A stretch of 64,000 nucleotides of DNA from Serratia sp. PL17 (GCF_017832355.1 NZ_JAFIBY010000001.1:1550001-1614000); one strand, 5' to 3'; positions 18,716 through 29,229 are shown, counted from the first letter of the stretch. Notes: a model not told the origin generated them from the sequence alone. Numbers and translations: made by a program.

Positions 18716-19885
18716 TCAGATTTTCAGTTTTACCGCATCCATCAGTCGCGAGAACATGCCGCCTTGTTTGATCTGTTGCAACGCCACCAGCGGTAACGTC
18801 TTCAACAGGTTACCGTTGTCACTGATGCGAATTTCACCCACCGGCTGCCCTGGTTCCAGTGGTGCATCCAGGCGCGTTGCAGTCACCACATATTGCGCCT
18901 TCAGCTTGTTCGCCTCCGTTTTCGGCAGGCTAATGTATTGATCCTGCGCGCTACCCACGGCGACCTCATGGCGATCGCCATACCACACCTTTTCCTGCCC
19001 CAAACGTTGCCCAGCGCTGAAAAGATGGACCGTGGCAAAATCACGCAGGCCCCAGGTCAGCAATTTGCGAGCCTGCTCTTCGCGCCCTTTCGCGCTTTTA
19101 CCGCCCATCACCACCGCAATCAACCGGCGGTCACCCTCAGTCGCTGAAGCAATAATATTAAAACCGGCAGATTCGGTATGACCGGTTTTCAGCCCGTCTA
19201 CCTGCAATGCTTTATCCCACAGCAACCCGTTGCGGTTCTGCTGGGTGATGCCATTCCAGGTCAGCGATTTTTCGCTGTACATATGATATTCCGCCGGTTC
19301 ACTCATGATGATGGCGCGTGAAATTACGGCCAAATCACCGGCGGTGGTGAACTGGCCCGGGGCGTCCAAGCCGTGGACCGTTTCGAAATGCGTATTTTGC
19401 AGGCCAAGCTGGGTGCTCTTTTCATTCATCAGCTTCACGAACGCCGCCTGGCTGCCCGCGACATAATCGGCCATCGCCACGCAGGCGTCGTTGCCGGAGT
19501 CAATGATAATGCCCCGACTGAGATCGCGAACCGTGACCCTGTCACCTGGCTTCAGGAACATCAGCGATGATCCCTTGAATACCGGATTCCCCGCCGCCCA
19601 AGCGTCTTTACCCACCGTCACCACGTCATCCAGACCGATTTTGTGTTGGTCGAGCGCATGATCAATCACCAACCCAGTCATCAGTTTGGTCAGACTGGCC
19701 GGATTACGACGTTCATCTGCGTTTGCCTCAGCCAGCACCTGGCCGGTGGTATAGTCCATCAATACGTAAGAGGCGGCGTCTATCGCTGGCGGCGTATTGA
19801 GTGGAAAGTTAAGGGGGGCATCTGTCGCCTGAGCTGCCAACGGCAGCAAAATACCGGTTATCACCGCCAATGTTAAATGCTTCAA
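18716..19885 (-). CDS. dacD: D-alanyl-D-alanine carboxypeptidase DacD (PBP6b)
   Basis: 389 residues (E. coli DacD 388). Periplasmic low-molecular-weight penicillin-binding protein that removes terminal D-Ala from peptidoglycan pentapeptides. Signal peptide at the start (cleavage about AQA/TD near 20), catalytic motifs SLTK (about 64-67), SGN (about 130) and KTG (about 233), and a C-terminal amphipathic membrane anchor (GGMFSRLMDAVKLKI). Begins with TTG; a GAGGAA seven bases upstream supports it and no ATG is in range. Confidence 0.94.
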   Translation of the reverse strand: MKHLTLAVITGILLPLAAQATDAPLNFPLNTPPAIDAASYVLMDYTTGQVLAEANADERRNPASLTKLMTGLVIDHALDQHKIGLDDVVTVGKDAWAAGNPVFKGSSLMFLKPGDRVTVRDLSRGIIIDSGNDACVAMADYVAGSQAAFVKLMNEKSTQLGLQNTHFETVHGLDAPGQFTTAGDLAVISRAIIMSEPAEYHMYSEKSLTWNGITQQNRNGLLWDKALQVDGLKTGHTESAGFNIIASATEGDRRLIAVVMGGKSAKGREEQARKLLTWGLRDFATVHLFSAGQRLGQEKVWYGDRHEVAVGSAQDQYISLPKTEANKLKAQYVVTATRLDAPLEPGQPVGEIRISDNGNLLKTLPLVALQQIKQGGMFSRLMDAVKLKI

Positions 19886-20114
19886 TCACTGTTCCTCAGG
19901 CCCTGGGGGCTAAATAAAATACCAATATAATCTGAGGCATAGACTGCATTAATCGGAGGTAAAGCGGAATCAATACTCTTTTTCAGCGGGTGTCATTATG
20001 CAACGATTTGTATGTTAATCATTTCTACGCGATAGACTTGCTCTATGCCGCCATAGTCCTATTCGATTAGACGCCCGTGCCTCACCCTCCTAAACTTGTG
20101 ACATAAACACTGAA

Positions 20115-20132
20115 AACGCTTAAAAAAGCGTT
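20115..20132 (+). repeat. Inverted repeat ahead of ydeP
   Basis: AACGCTT-N4-AAGCGTT, 35 bases before the ydeP ATG, in the dacD-ydeP divergent region (281 bases). It could be an operator or a 5' untranslated hairpin. No regulator can be named. Confidence 0.35.
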
Positions 20133-20166
20133 CACTTTTTAGCTACAACCACCTGCGAAGACCAAT

Positions 20167-22473
20167 ATGAAATTCAAACCGTCAATAAAGCCTTATACCG
20201 GCGCGGCGGGCGGCTGGGGTTCACTCGAAGCCACCACTCGCTATGTACTCGACAGCAAACAGACGCTGAAAAACCTGCGTAACCTGATGCGTGTGAATAA
20301 AGCGCGCGGTTTCGACTGCCCGGGCTGCGCCTGGGGCGACGACAATCACAGCACCTTCAGTTTCTGCGAAAACGGCGCGAAGGCCGTCAGTTGGGAAGCC
20401 ACACGTAATGCGGTTGAACCTGAGTTTTTCGCTGCCCATAGCGTCAGTACCTTGCTCCAGCAAAGTGACTATTTCCTGGAGTATCAGGGGCGACTCACCC
20501 ACCCGATGCGCTATAACACCGAAACCGATCATTATGAACCGATCGCGTGGCCGGATGCGCTGGCGTTAATCGCCAAGCACATCAACAGCATGGACAATCC
20601 AAACCAGATTGAACTCTATACGTCGGGCCGTGCCAGTAACGAAGCTTCATATCTGTATCAATTGTTCGGTCGCATGCTCGGCACCAGTAATTTCCCTGAC
20701 TGCTCCAATATGTGCCACGAAGCCAGCGGCGTGGGGCTAAAACAGAGCATCGGCGTCGGTAAAGGCACCATCCGTATGGATGACTTTGAAAAAGCCGATG
20801 CGATTTTCGTGTTTGGTCAAAATCCCGGCACCAATCACCCGCGCATGCTGCACAGCCTGAAAAACGCCGCCAGTCGCGGGGCCCGTATCGTCAGTTTTAA
20901 CACGCTGCGCGAGCGTGGGCTTGAACGCTTTGCCGACCCGCAAAGCCCCATTCAAATGCTGACACCTAAGTCATCACCGATCAGTTCTGCCTACTTCCAG
21001 CCTAATCTCGGTGGCGATATGGCGGCGGTGCGCGGCATGGTGAAAGCCCTGTTGGAAGGTCACCGCCAGCGTTTGGCCGCCGGTGAGCCCGGCCTGTTCG
21101 ATTTGGCCTTTATCGAGCAGCACAGTGTCGGTGTAGAGCGCTATTTGGCACAGGTCGACGCCACCACTTGGGATCAGATCACCCATCAGTCCGGCCTGAG
21201 CGAGGCGCAGTTGCGCCAGGCTGCTGCCATTTATCAGGGGGCTGAGCGCGTAATCTGCACCTGGGCGATGGGCGTGACACAGCATAAACACTCTGTGCCA
21301 ACGGTGCGTGAAATCACTAACTTGCAGCTGCTGTTCGGTCAATTGGGCAAACCCGGTGCCGGACTGTGTCCAGTGCGTGGTCACAGTAATGTGCAAGGCA
21401 ACCGGACGATGGGCATCGATGAGAAATCCCCTAAAGCCCTGCTCGACAGCCTGGAGAAACACTTTAACTTCTCGCCACGCCGTGAACAGGGCCATAACAC
21501 CGTCGAGGCTATCGAAGCGATGCTGCGCGGCGACGTTAAGGTATTGTTGGCGCTGGGCGGTAATCTAGCCGCTGCGGCACCCGATACCGAACGCACCGCA
21601 CGTGCCTTACGCTGTTGTGACCTGACGGTGCATATCAGCACCAAACTCAACCGTAGCCATCTGGTGACCGGCAAAGACGCCCTGATCTTGCCTACGCTGG
21701 GCCGTACCGAACAGGATCTGCAGGCCAGCGGCCCGCAATACATTACGGTCGAGGACTCCTTCAGCATGGTGCATGCCTCTGAAGGCGTCGGCAAGCCGCT
21801 AGCAGAAACACAACGCTCTGAAACGGCAATAGTCTGCGGTATCGCTGATGCCGTATTGGGCAACCAACAGCTCGACTGGCTGGAACTGGCAGATGACTAC
21901 TCATTGATTCGCGATCATATCGCCGCCACGATCCCTGGTTTTGAGGATTTCAATCGTCGCTGTGATCAGCCCGGCGGTTTCTATCTGGGCAACGCTGCCG
22001 CAGAACTTCGCTTCGCCACCCCCAGTGGTAAAGCAGAGTTCGGCTCGGCACCGTTACCGGACAGTCTGTTCCCGCAACTGGATGGCCGTCAGGCGCCCTT
22101 CACGCTGCAAACCTTGCGCTCACACGATCAGTACAACACCACCATCTACGGGTTGGATGATCGCTATCGTGGCGTGTATGGCCAGCGAGAGGTGTTGTTT
22201 ATTCATCCTGAAGACCTGGCCGCACTGGATATGCAAGACGGTGAATTAGTTGAGATCGAAACCCTGTGGAATGACGGTATAACCCGCAAGGTCAGTGGTT
22301 TCAAGCTGGTGAGCTACGATATCCCGCGCGGTAATTTGGCCGCCTACTACCCCGAAACCAACCCGCTGGTACCGCTGGCCAGTTTTGGTGATGGCACCGG
22401 CACACCGACGTCCAAGTCAATACCGGTCGCTATCCGTCGTTGCGTCGCACAGCCCACGTTACGCATTGCCTGA
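20167..22473 (+). CDS. ydeP: YdeP-type molybdopterin oxidoreductase (FdhF/YdeP family)
   Basis: 768 residues (E. coli YdeP ~759). Relative of formate dehydrogenase alpha subunits with the molybdopterin oxidoreductase core and a C-terminal molydop-binding domain (about 640-760). There is a short CPGCAW motif near 52-57 instead of the full four-Cys iron-sulfur motif of FdhF, and C179-NM-C (SNMCHEASG) in the core. The true reaction of YdeP is unknown; in E. coli it contributes to acid resistance. Divergent from dacD. Ribosome-binding site is weak. Confidence 0.88.
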   Translation: MKFKPSIKPYTGAAGGWGSLEATTRYVLDSKQTLKNLRNLMRVNKARGFDCPGCAWGDDNHSTFSFCENGAKAVSWEATRNAVEPEFFAAHSVSTLLQQSDYFLEYQGRLTHPMRYNTETDHYEPIAWPDALALIAKHINSMDNPNQIELYTSGRASNEASYLYQLFGRMLGTSNFPDCSNMCHEASGVGLKQSIGVGKGTIRMDDFEKADAIFVFGQNPGTNHPRMLHSLKNAASRGARIVSFNTLRERGLERFADPQSPIQMLTPKSSPISSAYFQPNLGGDMAAVRGMVKALLEGHRQRLAAGEPGLFDLAFIEQHSVGVERYLAQVDATTWDQITHQSGLSEAQLRQAAAIYQGAERVICTWAMGVTQHKHSVPTVREITNLQLLFGQLGKPGAGLCPVRGHSNVQGNRTMGIDEKSPKALLDSLEKHFNFSPRREQGHNTVEAIEAMLRGDVKVLLALGGNLAAAAPDTERTARALRCCDLTVHISTKLNRSHLVTGKDALILPTLGRTEQDLQASGPQYITVEDSFSMVHASEGVGKPLAETQRSETAIVCGIADAVLGNQQLDWLELADDYSLIRDHIAATIPGFEDFNRRCDQPGGFYLGNAAAELRFATPSGKAEFGSAPLPDSLFPQLDGRQAPFTLQTLRSHDQYNTTIYGLDDRYRGVYGQREVLFIHPEDLAALDMQDGELVEIETLWNDGITRKVSGFKLVSYDIPRGNLAAYYPETNPLVPLASFGDGTGTPTSKSIPVAIRRCVAQPTLRIA

Positions 22474-22488
22474 TCTGCTGCGCCCGGT

Positions 22489-23343
22489 TTACGCCGGGCG
22501 CACTAATAGATCGATAGCCGTCTGCAACTCCTCAGAGAGTTGATGGCGGCGCCATACAAAGTACAGATTGCTCACCCCTTCCGCCCCCATCTCCACAACG
22601 TTCAGCGCCTGCGACGGCAAAATCATCGGCAGCAACGATCCTGGAATGCAGGCCACGCCGCAGCCCGCTTTTACGCAGGCCGCCATCGACGTGTATGACT
22701 CCATCTCCAGCGTCATACGCGGCTTCAATTGCCGTGAGGCTAGCCAGTGATCTATTTTTAGACGGAAAGAGCACTCGCGACTGAAGGTATAAAACTCCAA
22801 CTGCGCCAAAGTTGCAGCGTCTAACTGCGTTACGGATGCCGGTATCAGCAGCACCAGACGTTCATCAAATGCCACACGGCTGGCCAGCAGTGGGTGTTCT
22901 ATGGGGCCGTCTGTCAGCGCCAGATCGAGCTCACTGTCAATCAGCATCCGCTCCAGCACCAACGAGTCCCGGCTCAGCACATTGACCTGCATTTGCGGTT
23001 GGCTGCGGCGCAAGTGGGCAATACGGTCAGGTAAATGGCTGATCAGCGAAAAGTCCAGTGCCCCAAGATTCAGCAAACCCTGCGGCTGCCGGCCGGCGAA
23101 CAGATGTTGACTGCGTGACGCCAGAGCCAGAATTTCGCCTGCCTGCTGATAGAACAACCGGCCTTTGGGTGTCACATACAGCCGATTTTTATCGCGGAAG
23201 AACAGCTCACCGCCAAGTGAATCCTCCAGCTCTTTGATGCGTAATGTCACGTTGGAAGGCACACAGTGCAATTCCCGTGCAGCGGCGGCAATGGTTTTAT
23301 GTTCAACCACGGCGCAGAAAAATTTAAGCTGGCTCAGCTTCAT
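22489..23343 (-). CDS. LysR-family transcriptional regulator
   Basis: 284 residues from the ATG of MKLSQLKFF; an in-frame start 13 codons earlier exists but the LysR family begins here. N-terminal helix-turn-helix (about 3-60) and substrate-binding domain (about 88-284). It converges with ydeP (15 bases between stops) and is divergent from the glyoxalase gene, with a 99-base shared promoter region, so the glyoxalase gene is the best guess for its target. Confidence 0.88.
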   Translation of the reverse strand: MKLSQLKFFCAVVEHKTIAAAARELHCVPSNVTLRIKELEDSLGGELFFRDKNRLYVTPKGRLFYQQAGEILALASRSQHLFAGRQPQGLLNLGALDFSLISHLPDRIAHLRRSQPQMQVNVLSRDSLVLERMLIDSELDLALTDGPIEHPLLASRVAFDERLVLLIPASVTQLDAATLAQLEFYTFSRECSFRLKIDHWLASRQLKPRMTLEMESYTSMAACVKAGCGVACIPGSLLPMILPSQALNVVEMGAEGVSNLYFVWRRHQLSEELQTAIDLLVRPA

Positions 23344-23442
23344 GAAGCATTCACTTTTAATGAGTGTTTTGGTTAAAAACAATCACTTTAGATTAGCATT
23401 AATTTACCCTAGAGTCGTATCAACAACCTAAGAGGGATCCCT

Positions 23443-23970
23443 ATGCCACTGAATGATTTACTGACGCTGCCGGGCGTGACCGCACAACCGGAAACGGCCA
23501 CCGACGGCTACGTGTTCAACCACACCATGATCCGTGTGAAGGACTTAACCAAAGCGCTGGATTTCTATACCCGCGTGCTGGGCTTTACCCCGGTGTATCT
23601 GGAAACCTTCAACGAAGCTGCGTTTACCATTTGCTACCTGACCCGCAGCCCGCGTGACCAGATCCCACAGGATGACGATGCCCGTAAACGCTGGGCACTG
23701 AGCCAACCGGGCATTCTGGAGCTGACCCATAACCACGGTACCGAACAGCATGCCGATTTTCATTACCACAACGGCAACAGCGAGCCGCGTGGCTTTGGCC
23801 ACCTCTGTGTGACCGTGCCGGACGTGCGTGCTGCCTGCGACCGTTTTGAACGGCTTGGCGTGACGTTCCAGAAACGTCTGCATGAAGGTCGTATGAATTA
23901 CGTGGCCTTTATCAAAGATCCCGATGACTACTGGATTGAAATTCTGCAGCCCTCACCGCTACAGGACTGA
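23443..23970 (+). CDS. gloA: Glyoxalase I, long (human/yeast-like) class
   Basis: 175 residues, longer than the ~135 of the nickel-type E. coli GloA. The insert with YHNGNSEPRGFGH and the ending YWIEIL are those of the human-like zinc class. Metal ligands by position: His27 (where the human enzyme has Gln33), Glu93 (ILELTHN), His120 (RGFGH) and Glu166 (YWIEI). It detoxifies methylglyoxal-glutathione to lactoylglutathione in the cytosol. AGAGGGA precedes the ATG. Divergent from a LysR gene and followed by a good terminator. Because E. coli-like bacteria also carry the short enzyme, this is probably a second copy. Confidence 0.92.
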   Translation: MPLNDLLTLPGVTAQPETATDGYVFNHTMIRVKDLTKALDFYTRVLGFTPVYLETFNEAAFTICYLTRSPRDQIPQDDDARKRWALSQPGILELTHNHGTEQHADFHYHNGNSEPRGFGHLCVTVPDVRAACDRFERLGVTFQKRLHEGRMNYVAFIKDPDDYWIEILQPSPLQD

Positions 23971-23985
23971 TCTGCCCCTCGTTTC

Positions 23986-24010
23986 CCCCGGCGTCTCAAG
24001 CCGGGGTTTT
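23986..24010 (+). terminator. Terminator of glyoxalase gene
   Basis: CCCCGGC/GCCGGGG stem (23986-23992, 24000-24006), 7-base loop, followed by TTTTATT. Confidence 0.9.
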
Positions 24011-24154
24011 ATTCCTGCCTTTTGAATGCTCAATATTCCGCAAAATCGCGCCCCAACGCAGGAAAACCGTGACGTTAGGCTTGCCCGCAGCGGGTGATTC
24101 GCGTAAAACTGTCAGCCGCAAATCTTGCCACTCACAACCCATTCACTGGACGAT

Positions 24155-26089
24155 ATGTTTCAAGATAACCCGCTGCTGGCGCAGCTTAAACAGCAACTTC
24201 ACTCTCAGACCCCGCGCGTTGAAGGCGTAGTAAAAGGGACTGAGAAAGGCTTTGGCTTTCTTGAGGTAGACGGTCAGAAGAGCTATTTCATTCCACCCCC
24301 GTACATGAAGAAAGTGATGCACGGTGACCGAGTGACCGCGACGCTGCATACCGAGAAAGAACGCGAAATCGCCGAGCCGGAAACCCTGATCGAGCCTTTC
24401 TTGTCGCGCTTCGTCGGCCGTGTGCAAAAGCGCGATGACCGTTTGTCCATCGTGCCCGATCATCCGTTGCTGAAAGACGCGATTCAGTGTCGTCCTGTGC
24501 GTGGTTTGAACCACGACTTCCAGGCTGGCGATTGGGCGGTCGCAGAAATGTGTCGCCACCCGCTGAAAGGCGATCGCGGCTTCAACGCCGATCTGACCCA
24601 ATTCATTACCGATGGCGAAGATCACCTTGCGCCGTGGTGGGTTACCCTAGCCCGTCACAATCTGGAAAAAGAAGCACCGGAAATGATCGCTACCCGCGAG
24701 CCGGACGCCTCTTTGCCACGTGAAGATCTGACCGCGTTGAATTTTGTCACCATTGACAGCGCCAGCACCGAAGATATGGACGATGCGTTGTTTGTGCAGG
24801 ACAACGGCGACGGCACGCTGCAGTTGACCATCGCCATTGCCGATCCGACCGCTTACGTCGAACAGGGCAGCGAGCTGGATGAAATCGCCCGCAAGCGTGC
24901 TTTCACCAACTATCTTCCGGGCTTCAACATCCCTATGTTGCCGCGCGATCTGTCAGACAACCTGTGTTCACTGCGCCCTAACCAGCGCCGCCACGTGTTG
25001 GCTTGCCGCGTAACCATCGGTGCCGACGGCGCGTTGGCCGATGACATGCGCTTCTTTGCCGCTGAGATCGAGTCTAAAGCCAAGCTGGTTTACGACGAAG
25101 TGTCCGACTGGCTGGAAGGCATTGCCGGCTGGCAGCCGCCAAGCGATGACATTGCACAACAAATCACGCTGCTCAAGCGTGTGTGTGATGCCCGTAACGC
25201 ATGGCGCCACCAGCATGCGTTGGTGTTTAAAGATCGCCCTGATTACCGCTTTGTATTAGGCGAAAAAGGCGAAGTGTTGGAGATCGTGACTGAACAACGC
25301 CGTAGCGCCAACCGTATCGTTGAAGAGTGCATGATCGCTTCCAACGTCTGCGCCGCTATCGTACTGCGCGACCGTCTGGGCTTCGGTATTTACAACGTGC
25401 ATACCGGTTTCGACCCGCTGCTGGTTGAACAAGCGGTTACCGTTCTGCAAGCCAACGGGGTAGAAGCTGAAGCCGAGAAGCTGCTGACGTTAGAGGGGTT
25501 CTGCGAACTGCGCCGCCATCTGGATGCACAGCCGACCCAATTCCTCGACAGCCGTATCCGACGCTCCCAGACCTACGCCGAGATCAGCACAACACCGGGC
25601 CCGCACTTCGGCCTGGGGCTGGAAGCCTACGCGACCTGGACCTCACCGATTCGTAAATACGGTGACATGGTTAACCACCGTCTGCTGAAAGCGGTTATCA
25701 CCGGCCAGCCCGCCGAAAAACCGCAAGATGAAGTGACCATTCAACTGGCTGAACGCCGTCGTCTGAACCGCATGGCGGAACGTGACGTGGGTGACTGGTT
25801 GTATGCACGTTACCTGAAAGACAAAGCCGGTACCGATGAGCGCTTCAACGCAGAAATCATCGACGTCACTCGCGGCGGTCTGCGGGTACGTTTGCTGGAC
25901 AATGGCGCAGTGGCCTTCATCCCAGCACCGTTTATTCACGCGGTCCGTGACGAAATGGTCTGCAGCCAGGAAACCGGCACGGTCCAAATCAAAGGTGAAG
26001 TTGTCTACCGCCAAGGTGATAGCCTGCAAGTCACCATTGCCGAAGTGCGTATGGAAACCCGCAGCGTCATCGCCAGACCGGCGGCATAA
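24155..26089 (+). CDS. rnb: Exoribonuclease II
   Basis: 644 residues, exactly the E. coli length. Processive 3'-5' RNase acting in mRNA decay. N-terminal cold-shock domains (about 1-170), central RNB catalytic domain with the [12 protein letters not shown] motif (Asp ligands for Mg2+) near 200-212, and C-terminal S1 domain (about 555-640). I chose the ATG giving [11 protein letters not shown], matching E. coli and preceded by GGAC; a TTG ten codons earlier is less likely. Confidence 0.97.
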   Translation: MFQDNPLLAQLKQQLHSQTPRVEGVVKGTEKGFGFLEVDGQKSYFIPPPYMKKVMHGDRVTATLHTEKEREIAEPETLIEPFLSRFVGRVQKRDDRLSIVPDHPLLKDAIQCRPVRGLNHDFQAGDWAVAEMCRHPLKGDRGFNADLTQFITDGEDHLAPWWVTLARHNLEKEAPEMIATREPDASLPREDLTALNFVTIDSASTEDMDDALFVQDNGDGTLQLTIAIADPTAYVEQGSELDEIARKRAFTNYLPGFNIPMLPRDLSDNLCSLRPNQRRHVLACRVTIGADGALADDMRFFAAEIESKAKLVYDEVSDWLEGIAGWQPPSDDIAQQITLLKRVCDARNAWRHQHALVFKDRPDYRFVLGEKGEVLEIVTEQRRSANRIVEECMIASNVCAAIVLRDRLGFGIYNVHTGFDPLLVEQAVTVLQANGVEAEAEKLLTLEGFCELRRHLDAQPTQFLDSRIRRSQTYAEISTTPGPHFGLGLEAYATWTSPIRKYGDMVNHRLLKAVITGQPAEKPQDEVTIQLAERRRLNRMAERDVGDWLYARYLKDKAGTDERFNAEIIDVTRGGLRVRLLDNGAVAFIPAPFIHAVRDEMVCSQETGTVQIKGEVVYRQGDSLQVTIAEVRMETRSVIARPAA

Positions 26090-26118
26090 CCTCGTGAGAT
26101 AGCGCTCACACAAGACAA

Positions 26119-26151
26119 ACACCGGCAGGTAAGCCTCCGGTGTTTTTTTTT
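26119..26151 (+). terminator. Terminator of rnb
   Basis: ACACCGG/CCGGTGT stem (26119-26125, 26137-26143) with an 11-base loop and T9. Confidence 0.9.
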
Positions 26152-26261
26152 GCCATGTGATGCAGTCATCGACCGGGAACAGGTAGACCTGCCTGCACGG
26201 GCAGAGCCTGATAACACATGGATAACAGCAATTATCACTTAAAATATAAAGGATTATAAAA

Positions 26262-26927
26262 ATGACCGATTGGGATAAGGAAATCGCACGACACAGGGAA
26301 ACCAAAGGGTTCTTTTCCACGTTTTTGTTGATGGTAGCCCTGACATTTCTACCGCTGCTCTTCCCCAACAGGGAAAAACTGCAAGCCGAGGGATGGCTGG
26401 TCCCTATATTACTGGTGATTGAGTTTGTCGTTATCGTTCCGCTATACCTGAAATTTTATAAAAACCGCCCTTCTTTTGGTGCCGGTAATTTCAAACCCGC
26501 TTCATTCTTTGGTTTTCTATTGATCATTTTGGCATTGCAATTTATTGCACCACCTTTACTTGGCATAACCAAAACGGAAAGCTGGGTCATTGAACAGGTT
26601 TCACGCCAAGGTAACGTGTTTTTCTTGGTGCAGCTCACCCTGATCATCCTCGCCCCCATTTATGAAGAAATCGTCTTTAGAGGCTGCCTTTATGGCGCGT
26701 TTCAAACCTGGTTTGCCGGCGGTAAAATCGGGGCAGCGATAGTGACATCGATTCTTTTTGCCTTACTGCATACACAATATGCGGATGCGCGCATGCTACT
26801 CATTCTGTTTTGTGTTTCATTGACGCTGATAGTCGCCAGGGTCAAATCAAACGGTCTGTTAATGCCCATCAGTCTACATATATCCATGAACGGCATCGTG
26901 CTGGGTGTCAGTTATTGGATGATTTAA
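26262..26927 (+). CDS. CPBP-family intramembrane metalloprotease
   Basis: 221 residues with about five to six hydrophobic segments. The CPBP (Abi/CAAX-type) motifs are present: YEEIVFRG (EExxxR, residues ~135-142) and FALLHTQ (His in helix 5, ~168-174). A third motif His near the C-terminus (ISLHISMNG) fits. Such proteins can cleave membrane substrates or act in bacteriocin self-immunity; the substrate is unknown. The base composition (lower GC than the flanks) hints at a less conserved, accessory gene. Followed by its own terminator. Confidence 0.85.
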   Translation: MTDWDKEIARHRETKGFFSTFLLMVALTFLPLLFPNREKLQAEGWLVPILLVIEFVVIVPLYLKFYKNRPSFGAGNFKPASFFGFLLIILALQFIAPPLLGITKTESWVIEQVSRQGNVFFLVQLTLIILAPIYEEIVFRGCLYGAFQTWFAGGKIGAAIVTSILFALLHTQYADARMLLILFCVSLTLIVARVKSNGLLMPISLHISMNGIVLGVSYWMI

Positions 26928-26948
26928 ACCTGGGTGTAAATAGCTACC

Positions 26949-26976
26949 AGGCGATGCTACGGCATCGCCTTTTTTA
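26949..26976 (+). terminator. Terminator of CPBP gene
   Basis: Nine-base-pair stem AGGCGATGC/GCATCGCCT with 4-base loop and TTTTTATT. Confidence 0.9.
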
Positions 26977-27152
26977 TTGCAGGACCGGGTCGCGCCACAA
27001 CTTCATCACATTGTTTTTACGCCATTACTCAATCTGCTTCACATTTCTCATCCGACCTGCTGTTCTTCACGCGCAAAACTCCTACTTTTAATCTGTACCT
27101 AGTCTCCATAAGAACACGCCTTTTATTTCTGCACACCAAGGAGTTGTTGAAC

Positions 27153-29210
27153 ATGAAAAACGTCAAGTCCGGGATCATCTGGCTGGTGGTGGCGTTGGTC
27201 GGTGCATTTGCCTTCGCCATGCTGGCACTCAGCCGCGGGGAACATGTCAATGCGGTTTGGTTGGTGGTAGCGGCGATCGCCTGTTACAGCATCGCTTATC
27301 GCTTCTATAGCCTGTTTATTGCCAAGAAAGTATTTGAGCTCGACGATCGCCGCATGACACCGGCTGAACGTCATAACGACGGACTCGATTACGTCCCCAC
27401 CAACAAATGGGTGCTATTTGGTCACCACTTTGCTGCTATCGCCGGGGCTGGGCCATTGGTGGGTCCGATTTTGGCGGCGCAAATGGGCTTTTTGCCCGGA
27501 ACCATCTGGATCTTGGTCGGGGTGATGTTGGCCGGTGCCGTGCAGGACTTCCTGATTCTGTTTATATCTACCCGCCGCGACGGTCGTTCGCTCGGGGAAA
27601 TGGCCAAGCAAGAACTTGGGGCCTTCGCGGGAGTGATCACCATGCTCGGTGCACTGGGCGTGATGATTATCATCCTGTCTGCATTGGCATTGGTGGTGGT
27701 AAAAGCCCTGGCAGACAGCCCATGGGGCTTGTTCACCATCGCCGCGACGATTCCCATCGCGCTATTTATGGGCGTGTATATGCGTTTCATCCGGCCAGGT
27801 AAAATCGCCGAAATATCGGTGATCGGCTTTGCACTGATGCTGCTGGCGATTATTTACGGCGGCAATGTGGCACAAGATCCCTACTGGGGCCCATTCTTTA
27901 CGCTGCACGGCACCACGCTAACCTGGGTGCTGGTGATTTATGGCTTCGTTGCCTCGGTACTGCCGGTATGGTTGTTGCTGGCGCCGCGTGATTACCTGTC
28001 CACCTTTATGAAGATTGGCGTCATCATTGGGCTGGCAGTTGGCATCGTCTTTGCCATGCCGGAAATGAAAATGCCCGCAGTATCACGCTTTATCGACGGT
28101 AGCGGCCCTGTGTTCGCGGGTTCACTGTTCCCATTCCTGTTTATCACCATCGCCTGTGGTTCAATCTCTGGCTTCCATGCGTTGGTGTCCAGCGGCACGA
28201 CACCAAAACTGGTAGAGCGCGAAAGTCACATTCGCTTTATCGGCTACGGCGCAATGCTGATGGAGTCTTTCGTGGCCATCATGGCGCTGATCTGCGCCTC
28301 GGTCATCGATCCCGGTGTTTACTTCGCTATGAACTCCCCGGCAGCGCTGATCGGCACCACGGTGGAGAATGCCTCGCAGGTGATTAATAGCTGGGGCTTT
28401 ATGATTACCCCGGAAACGCTGACGCTGATTGCCAAAGACGTCGGGGAGCATTCAATCTTGTCTCGTGCCGGTGGCGCACCGACCTTTGCCGTGGGGATGG
28501 CACACATCATTACTGAGGTGTTTAACAGCCGCGCAATGATGGCGTTCTGGTACCACTTCGCCATTCTGTTCGAAGCGCTGTTTATTCTGACCGCCGTCGA
28601 TGCCGGTACCCGTGCCTGTCGTTTCATGGTGCAAGATTTGGTGGGTGTTGCGATCCCAAGGCTGGCCAACAACCGTTCGTGGTTCGGCAACCTGGCCGGT
28701 ACCACCGTTGCCGTCGCGGGTTGGGGGTTCTTTGTCTATCAGGGGGTGGTCGACCCACTCGGTGGTATCAACACGCTGTGGCCTTTATTCGGCATCGGCA
28801 ACCAAATGCTGGCATCAATGGCCTTGATCCTGGGTACCGTCGTGCTGTTCAAAATGAAAAAGCAGCGCTATGCCTGGGTAACAATCCTGCCGACAGTCTG
28901 GCTGTTTATCACCTCGATGACCGCCGGCTGGCAAAAAATCTTCCACGAGAAGCCAAGCATCGGCTTCCTGGCACAGGCGAAGAAATTCTCTAACGGCATT
29001 GAACAAGGCACGCTGATTGCGCCCGCGAAAACGCTGAAGGATATGGAAACTATCGTTTTCAGCAACCAGATTAACGCCGCACTGTGCGCTTTCTTTATGC
29101 TGGTGGCAGTCACCATGCTGGTCTCCGCCTTCTTTGTGATACGCCGTGCACTGAACGCCAACCAGCCTACCGCGCACGAATCGCCGATCGTTCTGCGTGA
29201 GAACGGCTGA
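27153..29210 (+). CDS. cstA: CstA-family pyruvate/peptide transporter
   Basis: 685 residues (E. coli CstA 701, BtsT 716). Multi-pass inner-membrane protein with the hallmark NDGLDYVPT, FGHHFAAIAGAGPLVGP and IACGSISGFHAL stretches and about 16-18 hydrophobic segments. In the family CstA and BtsT take up pyruvate and CstA also peptides during carbon starvation. The conserved VRHNDGLDYVPT-like motif and ESPI C-terminus are closer to CstA than to BtsT, but the split is not certain. AAGGAG nine bases before the ATG sets the start. Terminator follows. Confidence 0.88.
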   Translation: MKNVKSGIIWLVVALVGAFAFAMLALSRGEHVNAVWLVVAAIACYSIAYRFYSLFIAKKVFELDDRRMTPAERHNDGLDYVPTNKWVLFGHHFAAIAGAGPLVGPILAAQMGFLPGTIWILVGVMLAGAVQDFLILFISTRRDGRSLGEMAKQELGAFAGVITMLGALGVMIIILSALALVVVKALADSPWGLFTIAATIPIALFMGVYMRFIRPGKIAEISVIGFALMLLAIIYGGNVAQDPYWGPFFTLHGTTLTWVLVIYGFVASVLPVWLLLAPRDYLSTFMKIGVIIGLAVGIVFAMPEMKMPAVSRFIDGSGPVFAGSLFPFLFITIACGSISGFHALVSSGTTPKLVERESHIRFIGYGAMLMESFVAIMALICASVIDPGVYFAMNSPAALIGTTVENASQVINSWGFMITPETLTLIAKDVGEHSILSRAGGAPTFAVGMAHIITEVFNSRAMMAFWYHFAILFEALFILTAVDAGTRACRFMVQDLVGVAIPRLANNRSWFGNLAGTTVAVAGWGFFVYQGVVDPLGGINTLWPLFGIGNQMLASMALILGTVVLFKMKKQRYAWVTILPTVWLFITSMTAGWQKIFHEKPSIGFLAQAKKFSNGIEQGTLIAPAKTLKDMETIVFSNQINAALCAFFMLVAVTMLVSAFFVIRRALNANQPTAHESPIVLRENG

Positions 29211-29229
29211 ATGTATGTTTTGTTAATCA

